Source: Methylobacterium sp. 2A (GTDB lineage: Bacteria > Pseudomonadota > Alphaproteobacteria > Rhizobiales > Beijerinckiaceae). From it: a DNA stretch of 64,000 nucleotides. Numbering within the stretch: position 1 is the stretch's first letter; the number at the start of each line of letters is the position of its first letter. The stretch covers positions 1 to 64,000 of the forward strand of contig NZ_VUOK01000005.1 of NCBI RefSeq assembly GCF_009806555.1. Direction: 5' to 3'. Below, piece after piece: positions 53,906-64,000 of this stretch. The notes under the pieces are model-generated. The model was not told where the DNA came from. It saw only the letters and a program-made list of their open reading frames with translations, and searched no databases. A program made the position numbers and the translations under genes.

Positions 53906-54789
53906 CACGCCCCTCCCACCAGCGGCCGCAGCGCGAAGGCGGCGACCAGCATGCCGAGGACGTAGAGGGTGGTGCCGGTGCCGTTGTACCACGCCGCCCG
54001 CGCCCGGGGATTCTCCAGGAACCGGACCATCAGGGCGACCTGTCCGGCGAGCAGGGCCGCCACGATCCCGGCGTGCCAGTACCGCCCCCAGCCGACGAGC
54101 AAGCCGATCACCGCCAGCTGCGGCAGGGCCATGACCAGGCAGGCGAAGCGCGCGGCGCGCTCCGAGCCCATCTGCACCGGCAGGGATAGGAGCCCCATGC
54201 GCCGGTCGCCCTCCACCGACTTGAAGTCGTTGAGCGTCATGATGCCGTGGGCGCCGGCGGCGTAGAGCAGGGCCACGACCAGCACCCGGCGGTCCGGCAG
54301 GGCGGCGGCCATCACGGCGGCGCCGGTGAACCAGGGCAGGCCCTCGTAGCAGAGCGCCACCGCGGCGTTGCCCCACCAGCCGTTCCGCTTCAGCCGCACG
54401 GGCGGCGCCGAGTAGATCCAGGCCAGCACCAGCCCGAACAGGGCGGCCCCGAGGATCCAGGGACCGAGCGCCGCGGCCACGGCCAGCGACAGCCCGGTCC
54501 AGGCGAAGGCGAGATAGAGGCCCCAGCGGCCGGGGATGCGCCCGGAGGGGATCGGCCGGTTCGGCTCGTTGATCGCGTCGACGTGGCGATCGAACCAGTC
54601 GTTGGCCGCCTGGCTGGTGGCGCAGACCAGCGGCCCGGCGAGCAGCACCCCGGCGGCGATCACCGGCCACTGGCCGTGCGCCGGCTGACCCGACGAGATC
54701 ACGCCGCAGGCGAAGGCCCACATCGGCGCGAACCACGTGATCGGCTTGAGCAGCTCGATGACTGCGCTCGGGGCGGGCGTGGCGGCCAT
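53905..54789 (-). CDS. bchG: Bacteriochlorophyll synthase
   Basis: BchG attaches geranylgeranyl diphosphate to bacteriochlorophyllide a. This UbiA-type prenyltransferase has ELLKPITWFAPMWAFACGVI, the diphosphate-binding NDWFDRHVDAINEPNRPIPS and the second motif LNDFKSVEGDRRMGLLSLPV, with nine or so membrane helices in 294 residues. The start MAATPAPSAVIELLKP matches the family N-terminus, yet there is no ribosome-binding site, and a promoter lies immediately upstream, so the mRNA is probably leaderless. It leads the operon bchG-pucC-type-bchP-tspO. Confidence 0.95.
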   Translation of the reverse strand: MAATPAPSAVIELLKPITWFAPMWAFACGVISSGQPAHGQWPVIAAGVLLAGPLVCATSQAANDWFDRHVDAINEPNRPIPSGRIPGRWGLYLAFAWTGLSLAVAAALGPWILGAALFGLVLAWIYSAPPVRLKRNGWWGNAAVALCYEGLPWFTGAAVMAAALPDRRVLVVALLYAAGAHGIMTLNDFKSVEGDRRMGLLSLPVQMGSERAARFACLVMALPQLAVIGLLVGWGRYWHAGIVAALLAGQVALMVRFLENPRARAAWYNGTGTTLYVLGMLVAAFALRPLVGGA

Positions 54790-54796
54790 GCGGAGA

Positions 54797-54824
54797 AGGC
54801 TACCGGGCGCCGCAAAAGTGTCAA
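54797..54824 (-). promoter_or_regulatory. bchG promoter, predicted leaderless
   Basis: On the minus strand TTGACA (54824-54819), a 16-base spacer and TAGCCT (54802-54797) are followed by only seven bases before the bchG ATG at 54789. Transcription would start at or next to the A of the start codon. Confidence 0.55.
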
Positions 54825-54836
54825 GACAGATTTACA
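54819..54836. promoter_or_regulatory. PpsR binding site upstream of bchG
   Basis: TGTCAAGACAGATTTACA fits the PpsR/CrtJ consensus TGT-N12-ACA exactly and covers the -35 box of the bchG promoter, so binding would block RNA polymerase. Confidence 0.75.
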
Positions 54837-55125
54837 CGACGCGGCGGAACGTCCGAGCGGTTTGTCCTGCGAATACATCCAGAGATTGCGAATACAATAT
54901 GCAGATGGTCGCGCGATCGCGTGTGCCGACGGGGAGGTCGATGCGGTCGGAGGGCGCGTCCATGGCGGCCGAGGGCGGCCAAGGGTGCGGTCCGAATCCG
55001 CGCGTCGCCGGCTTCTTTTGCGGCCCCCAGCTCCGTAGGTTCGCCGGCACGGAACGGCACCGCTTCTCTCCTTCAGGGAGATGCGTGCATCCGGAAGCCC
55101 GCACGGGAGAGGAGCCCCCCCGCGA
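54837..55125. other. Spacer between ppsR 3' end and the bchG promoter
   Basis: Apart from the promoter and PpsR site at its left end, no gene, hairpin with T-run or repeat was recognised here. Short open frames on both strands look random. Confidence 0.4.
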
Positions 55126-56571
55126 TCACTCCGCCTCGATCGGCCCGTCCAGATCGCCGACGCCGTAGCGGCGCATCTTGGCGTAGAGGCCCTGCCGACT
55201 GAGGCCCAGCATCTCGGCGGCCGAGGCCCGGTTGTCCCGGGTGATCCGCAGGGCCGCCTCGATGCACAATTTCTCGATCAGGTCGGTCGTCTCGCGCACC
55301 AGCGTCTTCATCGAGACCCGGCCGACCAGTTCCGCCATCTGCTCCACCGAGCGCGGCACCTCCCGCCCGCCGGCGAATCGGCCCTCGGCGATCCGGCGCG
55401 GGGCCGGACGGATCGCGAAGCCCAGGCAGGGGCGGGCGCCCGCCACCGAGACGGCGGCGACCTCCACATCCTCCAGGCCGCCATAGGCGCCGCGGATGAC
55501 GGTCGCGAAGCGCCGCACCGCGCCGTGATCGGCGAGCGTCGCGAACAGGGCCTGCGCCTCGGTCTCGTCGCGGCCGAGCCAATGATCCACGGTCCGTCCG
55601 CGAACCTGCCCCTCGGTGGCGAGCTGAGCCAGTTCCAGGAAGGCGGCATTGGCGGTCAGGATCCGCCGGCCCGGATCGGTGACCACGAACCCCTCGGGCA
55701 TCGCCTCGATCACCGTCTGGGTCGGCACCTCCTGGCCGGTCCCGGCCTCGGCGGTCGCCGTGTCGGCCACGAGGCGCATCAGGGCGCTGGCGCCACCCTC
55801 GCCCCGGAACAGCGAGACCGAGACGCAGACCTCGCCGCGCCCGTGCGGCAGGGCGGCCCGGATCTCCCCGGCCTGCCCGGTCGCCCGCAGGGCGGCGAAC
55901 TGCGCCTCCAGGGCCCGCGTGCTGCTGGCGTCGAACAGCTCCACCACGTCCTGGCCGGCGACCCGCTTGGCGGGGCGGCCAAGCAGGCGTGCGGCGGCCG
56001 GGTTCGCCTCGGCCACCCGCCTCGTCCCGGCATCGACCACCAGAACCGGCTCGCCGGACATCTGGAACAAGAGACGGTAGCGGGTCTCGACCGCGCGCAG
56101 GCGCTCGTAATCCCGCTCCAGCGCCTGCTGAGTCTCCATCAGGCGGCGCTGGAGGGCCGCCACCGCCCGCATGTCGCGCCCCAGCACGAGGATCGGGCCG
56201 CCCTTCGCCGGGCGGATCGACGCGTAGCGGATCGGCAGGTCGATGCCGCTGGGGGAGGGATGGTTGACCTGGCGCCAGCGGGTGATGCCCTCGGGACCGG
56301 CGTCGCGCAGCAGGGCGTCGACCTTCGGCCGGCTCTCGACCGTCACGGTGTCGACCCAGCGCCGGCCCAGCCAGCCGGGGATGTTCTCCGCCTCGAGGTC
56401 GGTGCCGACCGAGGCGTCGCGGATCACGCCGTCAGCGTCGATCACAAGGGAGAGATCGGCGGACGCCGCGACGATGCGCCCGACCGCCTCGCCATCGAGG
56501 TGGCCGGCCACCTGGTCCAGGACCGCGGGCGGTCCCGGGGGGGTGGAGTGAGGCTGAAGCGTCACGATCAC
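55126..56571 (-). CDS. ppsR: PpsR/CrtJ transcriptional repressor of photosynthesis genes
   Basis: The 481-residue protein has PAS domains (for example DLSLVIDADGVIRDASVGTD and FQMSGEPVLVVDAGTRRVAE), a glutamine-containing linker helix, and a C-terminal Fis-type helix-turn-helix: IEKLCIEAALRITRDNRASA, AEMLGLSRQGLYAKMRRYGV. PpsR represses bch, crt and puc genes in oxygen. The redox-sensitive cysteine in the HTH (LCIEAALRIT) is conserved, and a second cysteine lies in GEVCVSVSLFRGE. The start is GTG 56571 by longest reasonable frame; GTG 56565 is also possible. It is downstream of ppaA on the same strand. Confidence 0.94.
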   Translation of the reverse strand: MIVTLQPHSTPPGPPAVLDQVAGHLDGEAVGRIVAASADLSLVIDADGVIRDASVGTDLEAENIPGWLGRRWVDTVTVESRPKVDALLRDAGPEGITRWRQVNHPSPSGIDLPIRYASIRPAKGGPILVLGRDMRAVAALQRRLMETQQALERDYERLRAVETRYRLLFQMSGEPVLVVDAGTRRVAEANPAAARLLGRPAKRVAGQDVVELFDASSTRALEAQFAALRATGQAGEIRAALPHGRGEVCVSVSLFRGEGGASALMRLVADTATAEAGTGQEVPTQTVIEAMPEGFVVTDPGRRILTANAAFLELAQLATEGQVRGRTVDHWLGRDETEAQALFATLADHGAVRRFATVIRGAYGGLEDVEVAAVSVAGARPCLGFAIRPAPRRIAEGRFAGGREVPRSVEQMAELVGRVSMKTLVRETTDLIEKLCIEAALRITRDNRASAAEMLGLSRQGLYAKMRRYGVGDLDGPIEAE

Positions 56572-56601
56572 CGTGATGTGAGGGGGTGGATGACAACCCT
56601 T

Positions 56602-57489
56602 TCAACAGGCCAATGCCCGTCTGTCCAGCAAAGCTTCCGCGGCGGCGGGGGCTGAACATGCGTCGAGGGCGCAGGCATCGGCCCCCACGATGCTCGCCTC
56701 GCCGCCATGGCGCGCGAAATAAGGCCCTCCGACCAGGATCCGGACCCCCGGATTGCGGGAGGCGCGCCGCACCTCCGCCACGGTCTCAGACAGGGCGGGC
56801 AGGAGGACGTCGCAGGAGAGCGACAGGCCGACAACCTCGAACCAGTCGGTCGCCAGCAGGGCGAGGGGATCGAGGCCGGGTGCCGGCACCGCCGTGGTCA
56901 CGTCCCAGCCGGCCTCCCGGAAGAAGCTCGCCACGACCGAGAGCCCGAATCGATGCGTCTCGCCGGGGCAGGGCAGGAGCAGCACGCTGCGCCCGCCGAC
57001 CGGGGCCGCCTCGCTCTCCAGCTCAAGGCAGAGGTGCCGGCTGATGGCCTGCAGCCGCCCGAGGGCCTCGGTCACGGCCAGGAAATCGCAGGCATCCTCC
57101 TCCCACAGGGCTCCGAGATGCCGGGCCGCCGGGGCGAGCAGGTCGAGGAGCAGCCGCGCCAGCGGCAGGCCGCCATCCCGCAACGCCGCGATCTCGCCGT
57201 CGAGATCGACCGGCCCGGGAGCCAGGAGGAGGGTGCTGAAGGCGGCGATCTCCTGCGGCGTCACCGCGCGGTCGGCCGGCGCCCGGCGCCCGGCGCCCGG
57301 GCGGTGGGCCAGCATCAGCCGGGGCAGGATCTCGCCCTCGATCACCCGGGCGAGGACGTCGGGCAGCGGGCGCACCGGCTCGGACCATGCCAGGGGTTGG
57401 TCGCGGAAGGCCGGTGCGACATCGCCCACCGCGCCGCACCCGGCCGCAGCCAGTTCCAGGTGCTCGCCGAAATGCCTCCAGTGTCCCAT
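56602..57489 (-). CDS. ppaA: PpaA/AerR, B12-binding photosynthesis regulator
   Basis: PpaA/AerR works as an antirepressor with PpsR/CrtJ and binds cobalamin in light-dependent fashion. The 295-residue protein has a helical N-terminal part and a C-terminal B12-binding fold: LLPCPGETHRFGLSVVASFF with the His that can ligate cobalt, WFEVVGLSLSCDVLLPALS, VRILVGGPYFARHGGEASIV and GADACALDACSAPAA. ATG 57489 was chosen for the GGGAGGG site five bases upstream. It is divergent from bchF and 30 bases upstream of ppsR, so both regulators are probably cotranscribed. Confidence 0.92.
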   Translation of the reverse strand: MGHWRHFGEHLELAAAGCGAVGDVAPAFRDQPLAWSEPVRPLPDVLARVIEGEILPRLMLAHRPGAGRRAPADRAVTPQEIAAFSTLLLAPGPVDLDGEIAALRDGGLPLARLLLDLLAPAARHLGALWEEDACDFLAVTEALGRLQAISRHLCLELESEAAPVGGRSVLLLPCPGETHRFGLSVVASFFREAGWDVTTAVPAPGLDPLALLATDWFEVVGLSLSCDVLLPALSETVAEVRRASRNPGVRILVGGPYFARHGGEASIVGADACALDACSAPAAAEALLDRRALAC

Positions 57490-57726
57490 CGGCACCCTCC
57501 CTGAAACGGCCCCGGTCCGACGAACCGGCAGCTCCGCTCACACCTTCGGGTGCGGGATTACTCGCCCGTCTATTCTTCGTCTTTGTCTGGCGCGCGACGC
57601 GATCTGCCAAGTCACCGGCCTATCGCCGGCCAATCTGTCGCCGAGCCAGACGATACGCTTCTTGACGAACTTGGCAATCATCTAGGACCAAGAAAAACAT
57701 CACAGATCAGTGTCAGGACGCCGAAG

Positions 57727-57738
57727 CGTCAAGCGCAC

Positions 57739-57744
<6 letters not shown>
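57727..57744. promoter_or_regulatory. PpsR-like binding site upstream of bchF
   Basis: CGTCAAGCGCACTTGACA reads TGTCAAGTGCGCTTGACG on the other strand: TGT-N12-ACG, one base off the PpsR consensus and palindromic over seven bases per arm. It overlaps the -35 box of the bchF promoter. Confidence 0.7.
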
Positions 57745-59595
<1,851 letters not shown>

Positions 59596-59599
59596 CGCC

Positions 59600-61192
59600 A
59601 TGCAGCTCACCCTCTGGACCTACGAGGGCCCCCCGCATATCGGCGCGATGCGCGTCGCCACGGCGATGTCCGGGCTGCACTACGTGCTGCACGCGCCGCA
59701 GGGCGACACCTACGCCGACCTGCTGTTCACGATGATCGAGCGGCGCGACACGCGCCCGCCCGTCACCTACACGACCTTCCGCGCCCAGGATCTCGGCCGC
59801 GACACCGCGGAGCTGTTCAAGAACGCCGTCGCGGCCGCCCATGCGCGGTTCCAGCCGCAGGCGATGATCGTCGGCGCCTCCTGCACCGCCGAGCTGATCC
59901 AGGACGATCCGGGCGGCCTCGCCAAGGCCCTCGACCTGCCGATCCCGGTGATCCCGCTGGAGCTGCCCGCCTACCAGAAGAAGGAGAACTGGGGTGCGTC
60001 GGAGACCTTTTACCGGCTGGTCCGCGCCCTCGCCGGCCCGCCCGCGCCGCGTCCGGTGCGGGAGCCCGGAGAACGTCCGCTCTGCAACATCCTCGGGCCG
60101 ACGGCGCTCGGCTTCCGCCACCGGGACGACCTGATCGAGATCCGCCGGCTGCTGGATGCGCTCGGCGTCGGCGTGAACGTCGTGGCGCCGCTGGGGGCCA
60201 CGCCCGCCGATCTCGGCCGGCTCCGGGAGGCCGACTTCAACGTCGTGCTCTATCCCGAGACCGCCCGGTCGGCCGCGGAGTATCTCAAAAAGAATTTCGG
60301 GCAGCCGTTCACGCACGCCATCCCGATCGGCGTCGGGGGTACCCGCCGGTTCGTGGAGGAGGTGGCGGGCCTCGCCGGGATCGATGCGGCGCCCGTGCTC
60401 GACGGCCCAGGCTCTCGCCTGCCCTGGTACGCCCGCTCGGTCGATTCGACCTATCTCACGGGCAAGCGCGTGTTCGTGTTCGGCGACGCCACGCACGCGA
60501 TCGGCATCGCCCGGGTCGCCGCGAAGGAACTCGGCTTCACGATCGTCGGGCTCGGCACCTACGGCCGGGAATTCGCCCGCGAGGTCCGCGCCGAGGCGGC
60601 CGGGCACGGCATCGAGGCGCTGATCACCGACGATTACCTCGACGTCGAGGCGGCGATCCGCGCCGCCGCGCCGGAGCTGGTGCTCGGCACCCAGATGGAG
60701 CGCCACGTCGCCAAGCGGCTCGGCATCCCCTGCGCGGTGATCTCGGCGCCGATGCACGTCCAGGATTTCCCGGCCCGCTACGCCCCGCAGATGGGCTTCG
60801 AGGGCGCCAACGTCCTGTTCGACACCCTGGTCCATCCGCTGATGATGGGCCTCGAAGAACACCTCCTCGGCATGTTCCGGGAGGATCCCGAATTCCACGA
60901 TGGCGTCGGCCCCTCGCATCTCGGCGGCAAGTCCTACGGGACTCCGGCGGACGCGGTGCCCGAGGCCGCGGAACGGGCGCCGGCCGGCCCCCCTCCGACG
61001 CCGGCGCCCGTTCCGATTCTTTTGGACCATGCGGCCACGTGGTCACCCGAGGCCGAGAAGGAATTGAAAAAGATCCCGTTCTTCGTGCGCGGGAAGGCAC
61101 GCACCAACACCGAGACCTTCGCCCGGGAGCGGCACCTGCCGCTCATCACCCTTGAGACCCTCTACGACGCCAAGGCGCATTATGGCCGTTAG
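59600..61192 (+). CDS. bchB: Dark-operative protochlorophyllide reductase subunit B
   Basis: BchB completes the NB protein. In this 530-residue protein the unusual fourth cluster ligand Asp36 is present in [12 protein letters not shown], exactly the known position. [38 protein letters not shown] and the C-terminal domain [19 protein letters not shown] (which positions the substrate) are all there. Its last 11 bases overlap the start of bchH. Confidence 0.97.
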   Translation: MQLTLWTYEGPPHIGAMRVATAMSGLHYVLHAPQGDTYADLLFTMIERRDTRPPVTYTTFRAQDLGRDTAELFKNAVAAAHARFQPQAMIVGASCTAELIQDDPGGLAKALDLPIPVIPLELPAYQKKENWGASETFYRLVRALAGPPAPRPVREPGERPLCNILGPTALGFRHRDDLIEIRRLLDALGVGVNVVAPLGATPADLGRLREADFNVVLYPETARSAAEYLKKNFGQPFTHAIPIGVGGTRRFVEEVAGLAGIDAAPVLDGPGSRLPWYARSVDSTYLTGKRVFVFGDATHAIGIARVAAKELGFTIVGLGTYGREFAREVRAEAAGHGIEALITDDYLDVEAAIRAAAPELVLGTQMERHVAKRLGIPCAVISAPMHVQDFPARYAPQMGFEGANVLFDTLVHPLMMGLEEHLLGMFREDPEFHDGVGPSHLGGKSYGTPADAVPEAAERAPAGPPPTPAPVPILLDHAATWSPEAEKELKKIPFFVRGKARTNTETFARERHLPLITLETLYDAKAHYGR

Positions 61193-64000
61193 GGCGCTCC
61201 CCGCCGGCGCGGCCGGCCCGTCGAAGGCGGACGCCGCGCGGCGCCGGCCGCCGATCCGCGTCGTCATCGTCACGCTCGACAATCACTTGGCGAGCGCGGT
61301 GGAGCGGGCGCGCCTGCGCCTCCGGTCCGAGATGCCCGGGCTGGTGCTGGGCTTCCACGCGGCCGCCGAGTGGGACAACGATCCCGCGACGCTGGAGGCC
61401 TGCCGGGCCGACATCGCCAGTGCCGACATCGTGCTCTCGGCCATGCTGTTCATGGACGAGCATGTCCGGGCGATCCTGCCGGCGCTGGCGGCCCGGCGCG
61501 AGGCCTGCGACGCGATGGTCGGCTGCCTCTCGGCCGGCGCGGTGGTGAAGACCACGAAGCTCGGCCGCTTCGACATGAGCGGCACCAAGCGCAGCGCCCT
61601 CGACTTCCTCAAAAAACTGCGCGGCAAGCCCGGCCAGCAGGGCAATGCCGGCCGGCAGATGGCCCTGGTGCGCAAGCTGCCGAAAATCCTGCGCTTCATC
61701 CCGGGCTCGGCCCAGGACGTGCGCGCCTATTTTCTCACGCTGCAATACTGGCTTGCGGGCTCCGACGAGAACGTCGCCGCCCTGGTGCGCTTCCTCGTCC
61801 ACCGCTACGCGGCCGGCGAGCGGGCGGCCTGGCGCGAGGGTCCGGCGGCGCCCGCGCCCCTCGATTACCCCGAGACCGGCCTCTACCACCCGCGCCTGCC
61901 CGGCCGGATCGGCGCCGATCCGTCGCGGCTGCCGCGCCTCGCGGGCGCCAAGGGCCGGATCGGCCTGCTGGTGATGCGCAGCTACGTGCTCGCCGGCAAC
62001 ACCGCCCATTACGACGGCGTGATCGCCGCCCTGGAGGCGCAGGGCCTCGACGTGGTGCCGGCCTTCGCCAGCGGCCTCGACAACCGCCCGGCGGTGGATT
62101 CCTTCTTCATGCGGGACGGGCGCGCCTGCATCGACGCGCTGGTGTCGCTCACCGGCTTCTCGCTGGTCGGCGGCCCCGCCTACAACGACGCCGCCGCCGC
62201 CGAAGCGATGCTGGCCCGGCTCGACGTGCCGTACCTCGCCGCCCAGGCGCTGGAATTTCAGACGATCGAGCAGTGGGAGGCGGGCGACCGCGGCCTGTCG
62301 CCGGTCGAGGCGACCATGATGGTCGCGATCCCCGAACTCGACGGCGCCACCGCCCCGATGGTGTTCGGCGGCCGCTCCGCCAATTCCGGCGCCGACAACG
62401 CAAGGGACATGCGGGTGCATCCCGAGCGGGCCGCGCGCCTCGCCGAGCGGGTCGCCCGGCTGGTCTCGCTCCGCCGGACCGCGAGGCCTGAGCGGAAGCT
62501 CGCCGTGGTGCTGTTCAACTTCCCGCCCAATGCCGGCGCCACCGGCACGGCGGCGTTCCTGTCGGTCTACGCCTCGCTGCTCAACACCCTGAAGGGCTTG
62601 GCGGCGGACGGCTACACGGTCGAAGTGCCGGAGAGCGTCGACGCCCTGCGCGAAAAAATCCTCGACGGCAATGCCAAGCGCTACGGCACCCAGGCCAACG
62701 TCCACGCCCGCATCCCGTCCGAAGACCACCTGCGGCGCGAGCCCTACCTCGCCGAGATCGAGGCGCAATGGGGTCCGGCGCCCGGCCGCCACCAGACCAA
62801 TGGCGGCGAGATTTTTGTCCTCGGCGCGCAATTCGGGAACGTCTTCGTGGGTGTGCAACCCGCCTTCGGCTACGAGGGCGATCCGATGCGGCTGCTGTTC
62901 GAGCGCGGCTTCGCGCCGACCCACGCGTTCTCGGCCTTCTACCGCTACCTGCGCGAGGATTTTGGCGCCGATGCCGTGCTGCATTTCGGCACCCACGGGG
63001 CGCTCGAATTCATGCCCGGCAAGCAGACCGGCCTGTCCGAATCGTGCTGGCCGGAACGGCTGATCGGGGCGCTGCCCAACGTCTACCTCTACGCGGCCAA
63101 CAACCCGTCCGAAGGGACGCTCGCCAAGCGCCGCTCGGCGGCGACGCTGGTGAGCTACCTGACCCCCAGCCTCGCGGCGGCCGGCCTCTATCGCGGGCTG
63201 CTCGACCTCAAGAGCTCGATCGAGCGCTGGCGCGGCCTCGGCCCCGAGGCGGGGGGCGAGCGCGAAACGCTGGCCCGCCTGATCCAGGACCAGGGCGCGG
63301 CGGTCGATCTCGTGGCGGCCGCGCCGGCCTGGAGTGGCGATCTCGGCGCCCATGTCTCCAGGCTCTGGACCGCCTTGCAGGAGCTGGAACAGACCCTGAT
63401 CCCGCACGGGCTGCACGTGGTCGGGCAGGGGACGCCGGAGGAGGAGCGGATCGACCTGCTCCTCGCGCTCGCCGAGTCGGCGCACGGCGTGCGGCCCGAG
63501 CGGGCCGGGATCGCGGCGCTGGTGGCCGGGCAGGGCGCCGAGGCGGCGCTGAAGGCCTCCGGCCTCCCCGCCGACGAGACTGCGCGCGCAGCGTTTGCGA
63601 GCCTTGCTGAGACCGACCGGCTTCTGTCCGACGACCACGAGGTGCCGGCGCTGCTGCGGGCGCTCGACGGCCGCTTCGTGCCGCCGGTGGCCGGCGGCGA
63701 CCTGCTGCGCAACCCGGCCGTGCTGCCGACCGGCCGCAACCTCCACGGCTTCGACCCCTACCGCCTGCCCTCGGCCTTTGCGGTGGCCGACGGCGCCCGG
63801 CAGGTCGCCCGGATCCTCGAACGCTTCGCCGCCGACGGGAAACCCTGCCCGGAGAGCGTCGCCCTGGTCCTGTGGGGCACCGACAACCTCAAGAGCGAGG
63901 GCGGCCCGATCGCCCAGGCGCTGGCGCTGATCGGCGCCGCACCGCGCTTCGACGGCTACGGACGGCTCAGCGGCGCCGAGCTGATCCCGCTGGACACCCT
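61182..64000 (+). CDS. bchH: Magnesium chelatase subunit H (partial, runs off the window)
   Basis: BchH binds protoporphyrin IX and receives magnesium with help of BchD and BchI, the first step of the bacteriochlorophyll branch. The open frame from ATG 61182 covers 939 codons with no stop and continues beyond the window; full proteins have about 1,200. Signatures: [60 protein letters not shown] and the [20 protein letters not shown] active-site region. It overlaps bchB by 11 bases, which implies coupled translation. Confidence 0.96.
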   Translation, partial: MAVRALPAGAAGPSKADAARRRPPIRVVIVTLDNHLASAVERARLRLRSEMPGLVLGFHAAAEWDNDPATLEACRADIASADIVLSAMLFMDEHVRAILPALAARREACDAMVGCLSAGAVVKTTKLGRFDMSGTKRSALDFLKKLRGKPGQQGNAGRQMALVRKLPKILRFIPGSAQDVRAYFLTLQYWLAGSDENVAALVRFLVHRYAAGERAAWREGPAAPAPLDYPETGLYHPRLPGRIGADPSRLPRLAGAKGRIGLLVMRSYVLAGNTAHYDGVIAALEAQGLDVVPAFASGLDNRPAVDSFFMRDGRACIDALVSLTGFSLVGGPAYNDAAAAEAMLARLDVPYLAAQALEFQTIEQWEAGDRGLSPVEATMMVAIPELDGATAPMVFGGRSANSGADNARDMRVHPERAARLAERVARLVSLRRTARPERKLAVVLFNFPPNAGATGTAAFLSVYASLLNTLKGLAADGYTVEVPESVDALREKILDGNAKRYGTQANVHARIPSEDHLRREPYLAEIEAQWGPAPGRHQTNGGEIFVLGAQFGNVFVGVQPAFGYEGDPMRLLFERGFAPTHAFSAFYRYLREDFGADAVLHFGTHGALEFMPGKQTGLSESCWPERLIGALPNVYLYAANNPSEGTLAKRRSAATLVSYLTPSLAAAGLYRGLLDLKSSIERWRGLGPEAGGERETLARLIQDQGAAVDLVAAAPAWSGDLGAHVSRLWTALQELEQTLIPHGLHVVGQGTPEEERIDLLLALAESAHGVRPERAGIAALVAGQGAEAALKASGLPADETARAAFASLAETDRLLSDDHEVPALLRALDGRFVPPVAGGDLLRNPAVLPTGRNLHGFDPYRLPSAFAVADGARQVARILERFAADGKPCPESVALVLWGTDNLKSEGGPIAQALALIGAAPRFDGYGRLSGAELIPLDT

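Noticed and set aside
61146..63746. An 866-codon open frame antisense to bchH
   Set aside because: bchH has conserved signatures on the plus strand; the antisense frame is rich in arginine, glycine and alanine with no family features.

Overview
The window is high-GC, densely packed alphaproteobacterial chromosome. The gene set points to a pink-pigmented facultative methylotroph of the Methylobacterium/Methylorubrum type. It combines a dark-operative bacteriochlorophyll cluster (bchF-N-B-H, bchG, bchP, ppsR, ppaA) with the alphaproteobacterial regulators DivK and PleD, an EipB-like envelope protein, a single Rsh-type (p)ppGpp enzyme and a LuxI/LuxR pair. No rRNA, tRNA or CRISPR array was seen. 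The genus is an inference from gene content, not from a marker gene.

Layout. (1) Positions 1-2.25 kb are a decayed accessory patch: the C-terminal end of an IS1595/ISXO2-type transposase with its small follower gene, a winged-helix (HARE-HTH-like) gene, a reading frame broken by two TAG codons, and hairpin-forming spacers. (2) 2.3-6.2 kb is the fatty-acid cluster fabD-fabG-acpP-fabF, read on the minus strand. (3) 6.4-15.6 kb holds rpoZ-rsh, a NYN-domain protein, a peroxiredoxin, a PrlF/YhaV toxin-antitoxin pair, smpB, dapA and a lytic transglycosylase. (4) 15.7-20.4 kb holds a SrpA-like catalase, small exported proteins, a repeat island, an SNase-like protein and a PepSY/response-regulator/histidine-kinase set. 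(5) 20.4-24.5 kb pairs an APS kinase (cysC) with a sulfotransferase homologue, followed by metX-metW. (6) 24.6-30.2 kb has several very small, mostly membrane proteins, then hisC-tyrC, msrA and trpB. (7) 30.3-45 kb has VapBC, a helix-hairpin-helix protein, an ABC exporter, EipB, DUF3572, divK, pleD, an MgtC-family protein, DUF2252, accA with an overlapping DUF1796 gene, a LysR/MFS divergent pair and an L,D-transpeptidase lipoprotein. (8) 45.2-48.8 kb has a dienelactone hydrolase, a Pmp3-family peptide and the quorum-sensing locus luxR-luxI plus one unknown gene. (9) 48.8-64 kb is the photosynthesis gene cluster, and the window ends inside bchH.

How the photosynthesis part works together. ppsR and ppaA lie in tandem on the minus strand between two bch operons that point away from them. 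bchF-N-B-H run rightward with overlapping genes and make bacteriochlorophyllide precursors: Mg chelation (BchH), dark protochlorophyllide reduction (BchN/BchB) and C3-vinyl hydration (BchF). bchG, a PucC-type transporter, bchP and tspO run leftward with overlapping or nearly touching genes, for attachment and reduction of the isoprenoid tail; a small membrane protein and a three-haem cytochrome c follow in the same direction. Both bch promoters carry a TGT-N12-ACA-type PpsR palindrome overlapping a TTGACA -35 box, which fits PpsR repression. The bchG promoter is so close to its start codon that the mRNA should be leaderless.

The most unusual observations are the leaderless PpsR-controlled bchG promoter, a dispersed palindromic repeat that has become part of the bchP reading frame, a perfect 13-bp hairpin at the vapB/vapC junction, a near-perfect dyad over the luxI ribosome-binding site with an unknown third gene behind luxI, the cysC-sulfotransferase pair, and the PrlF antitoxin without a recognisable DNA-binding hairpin.
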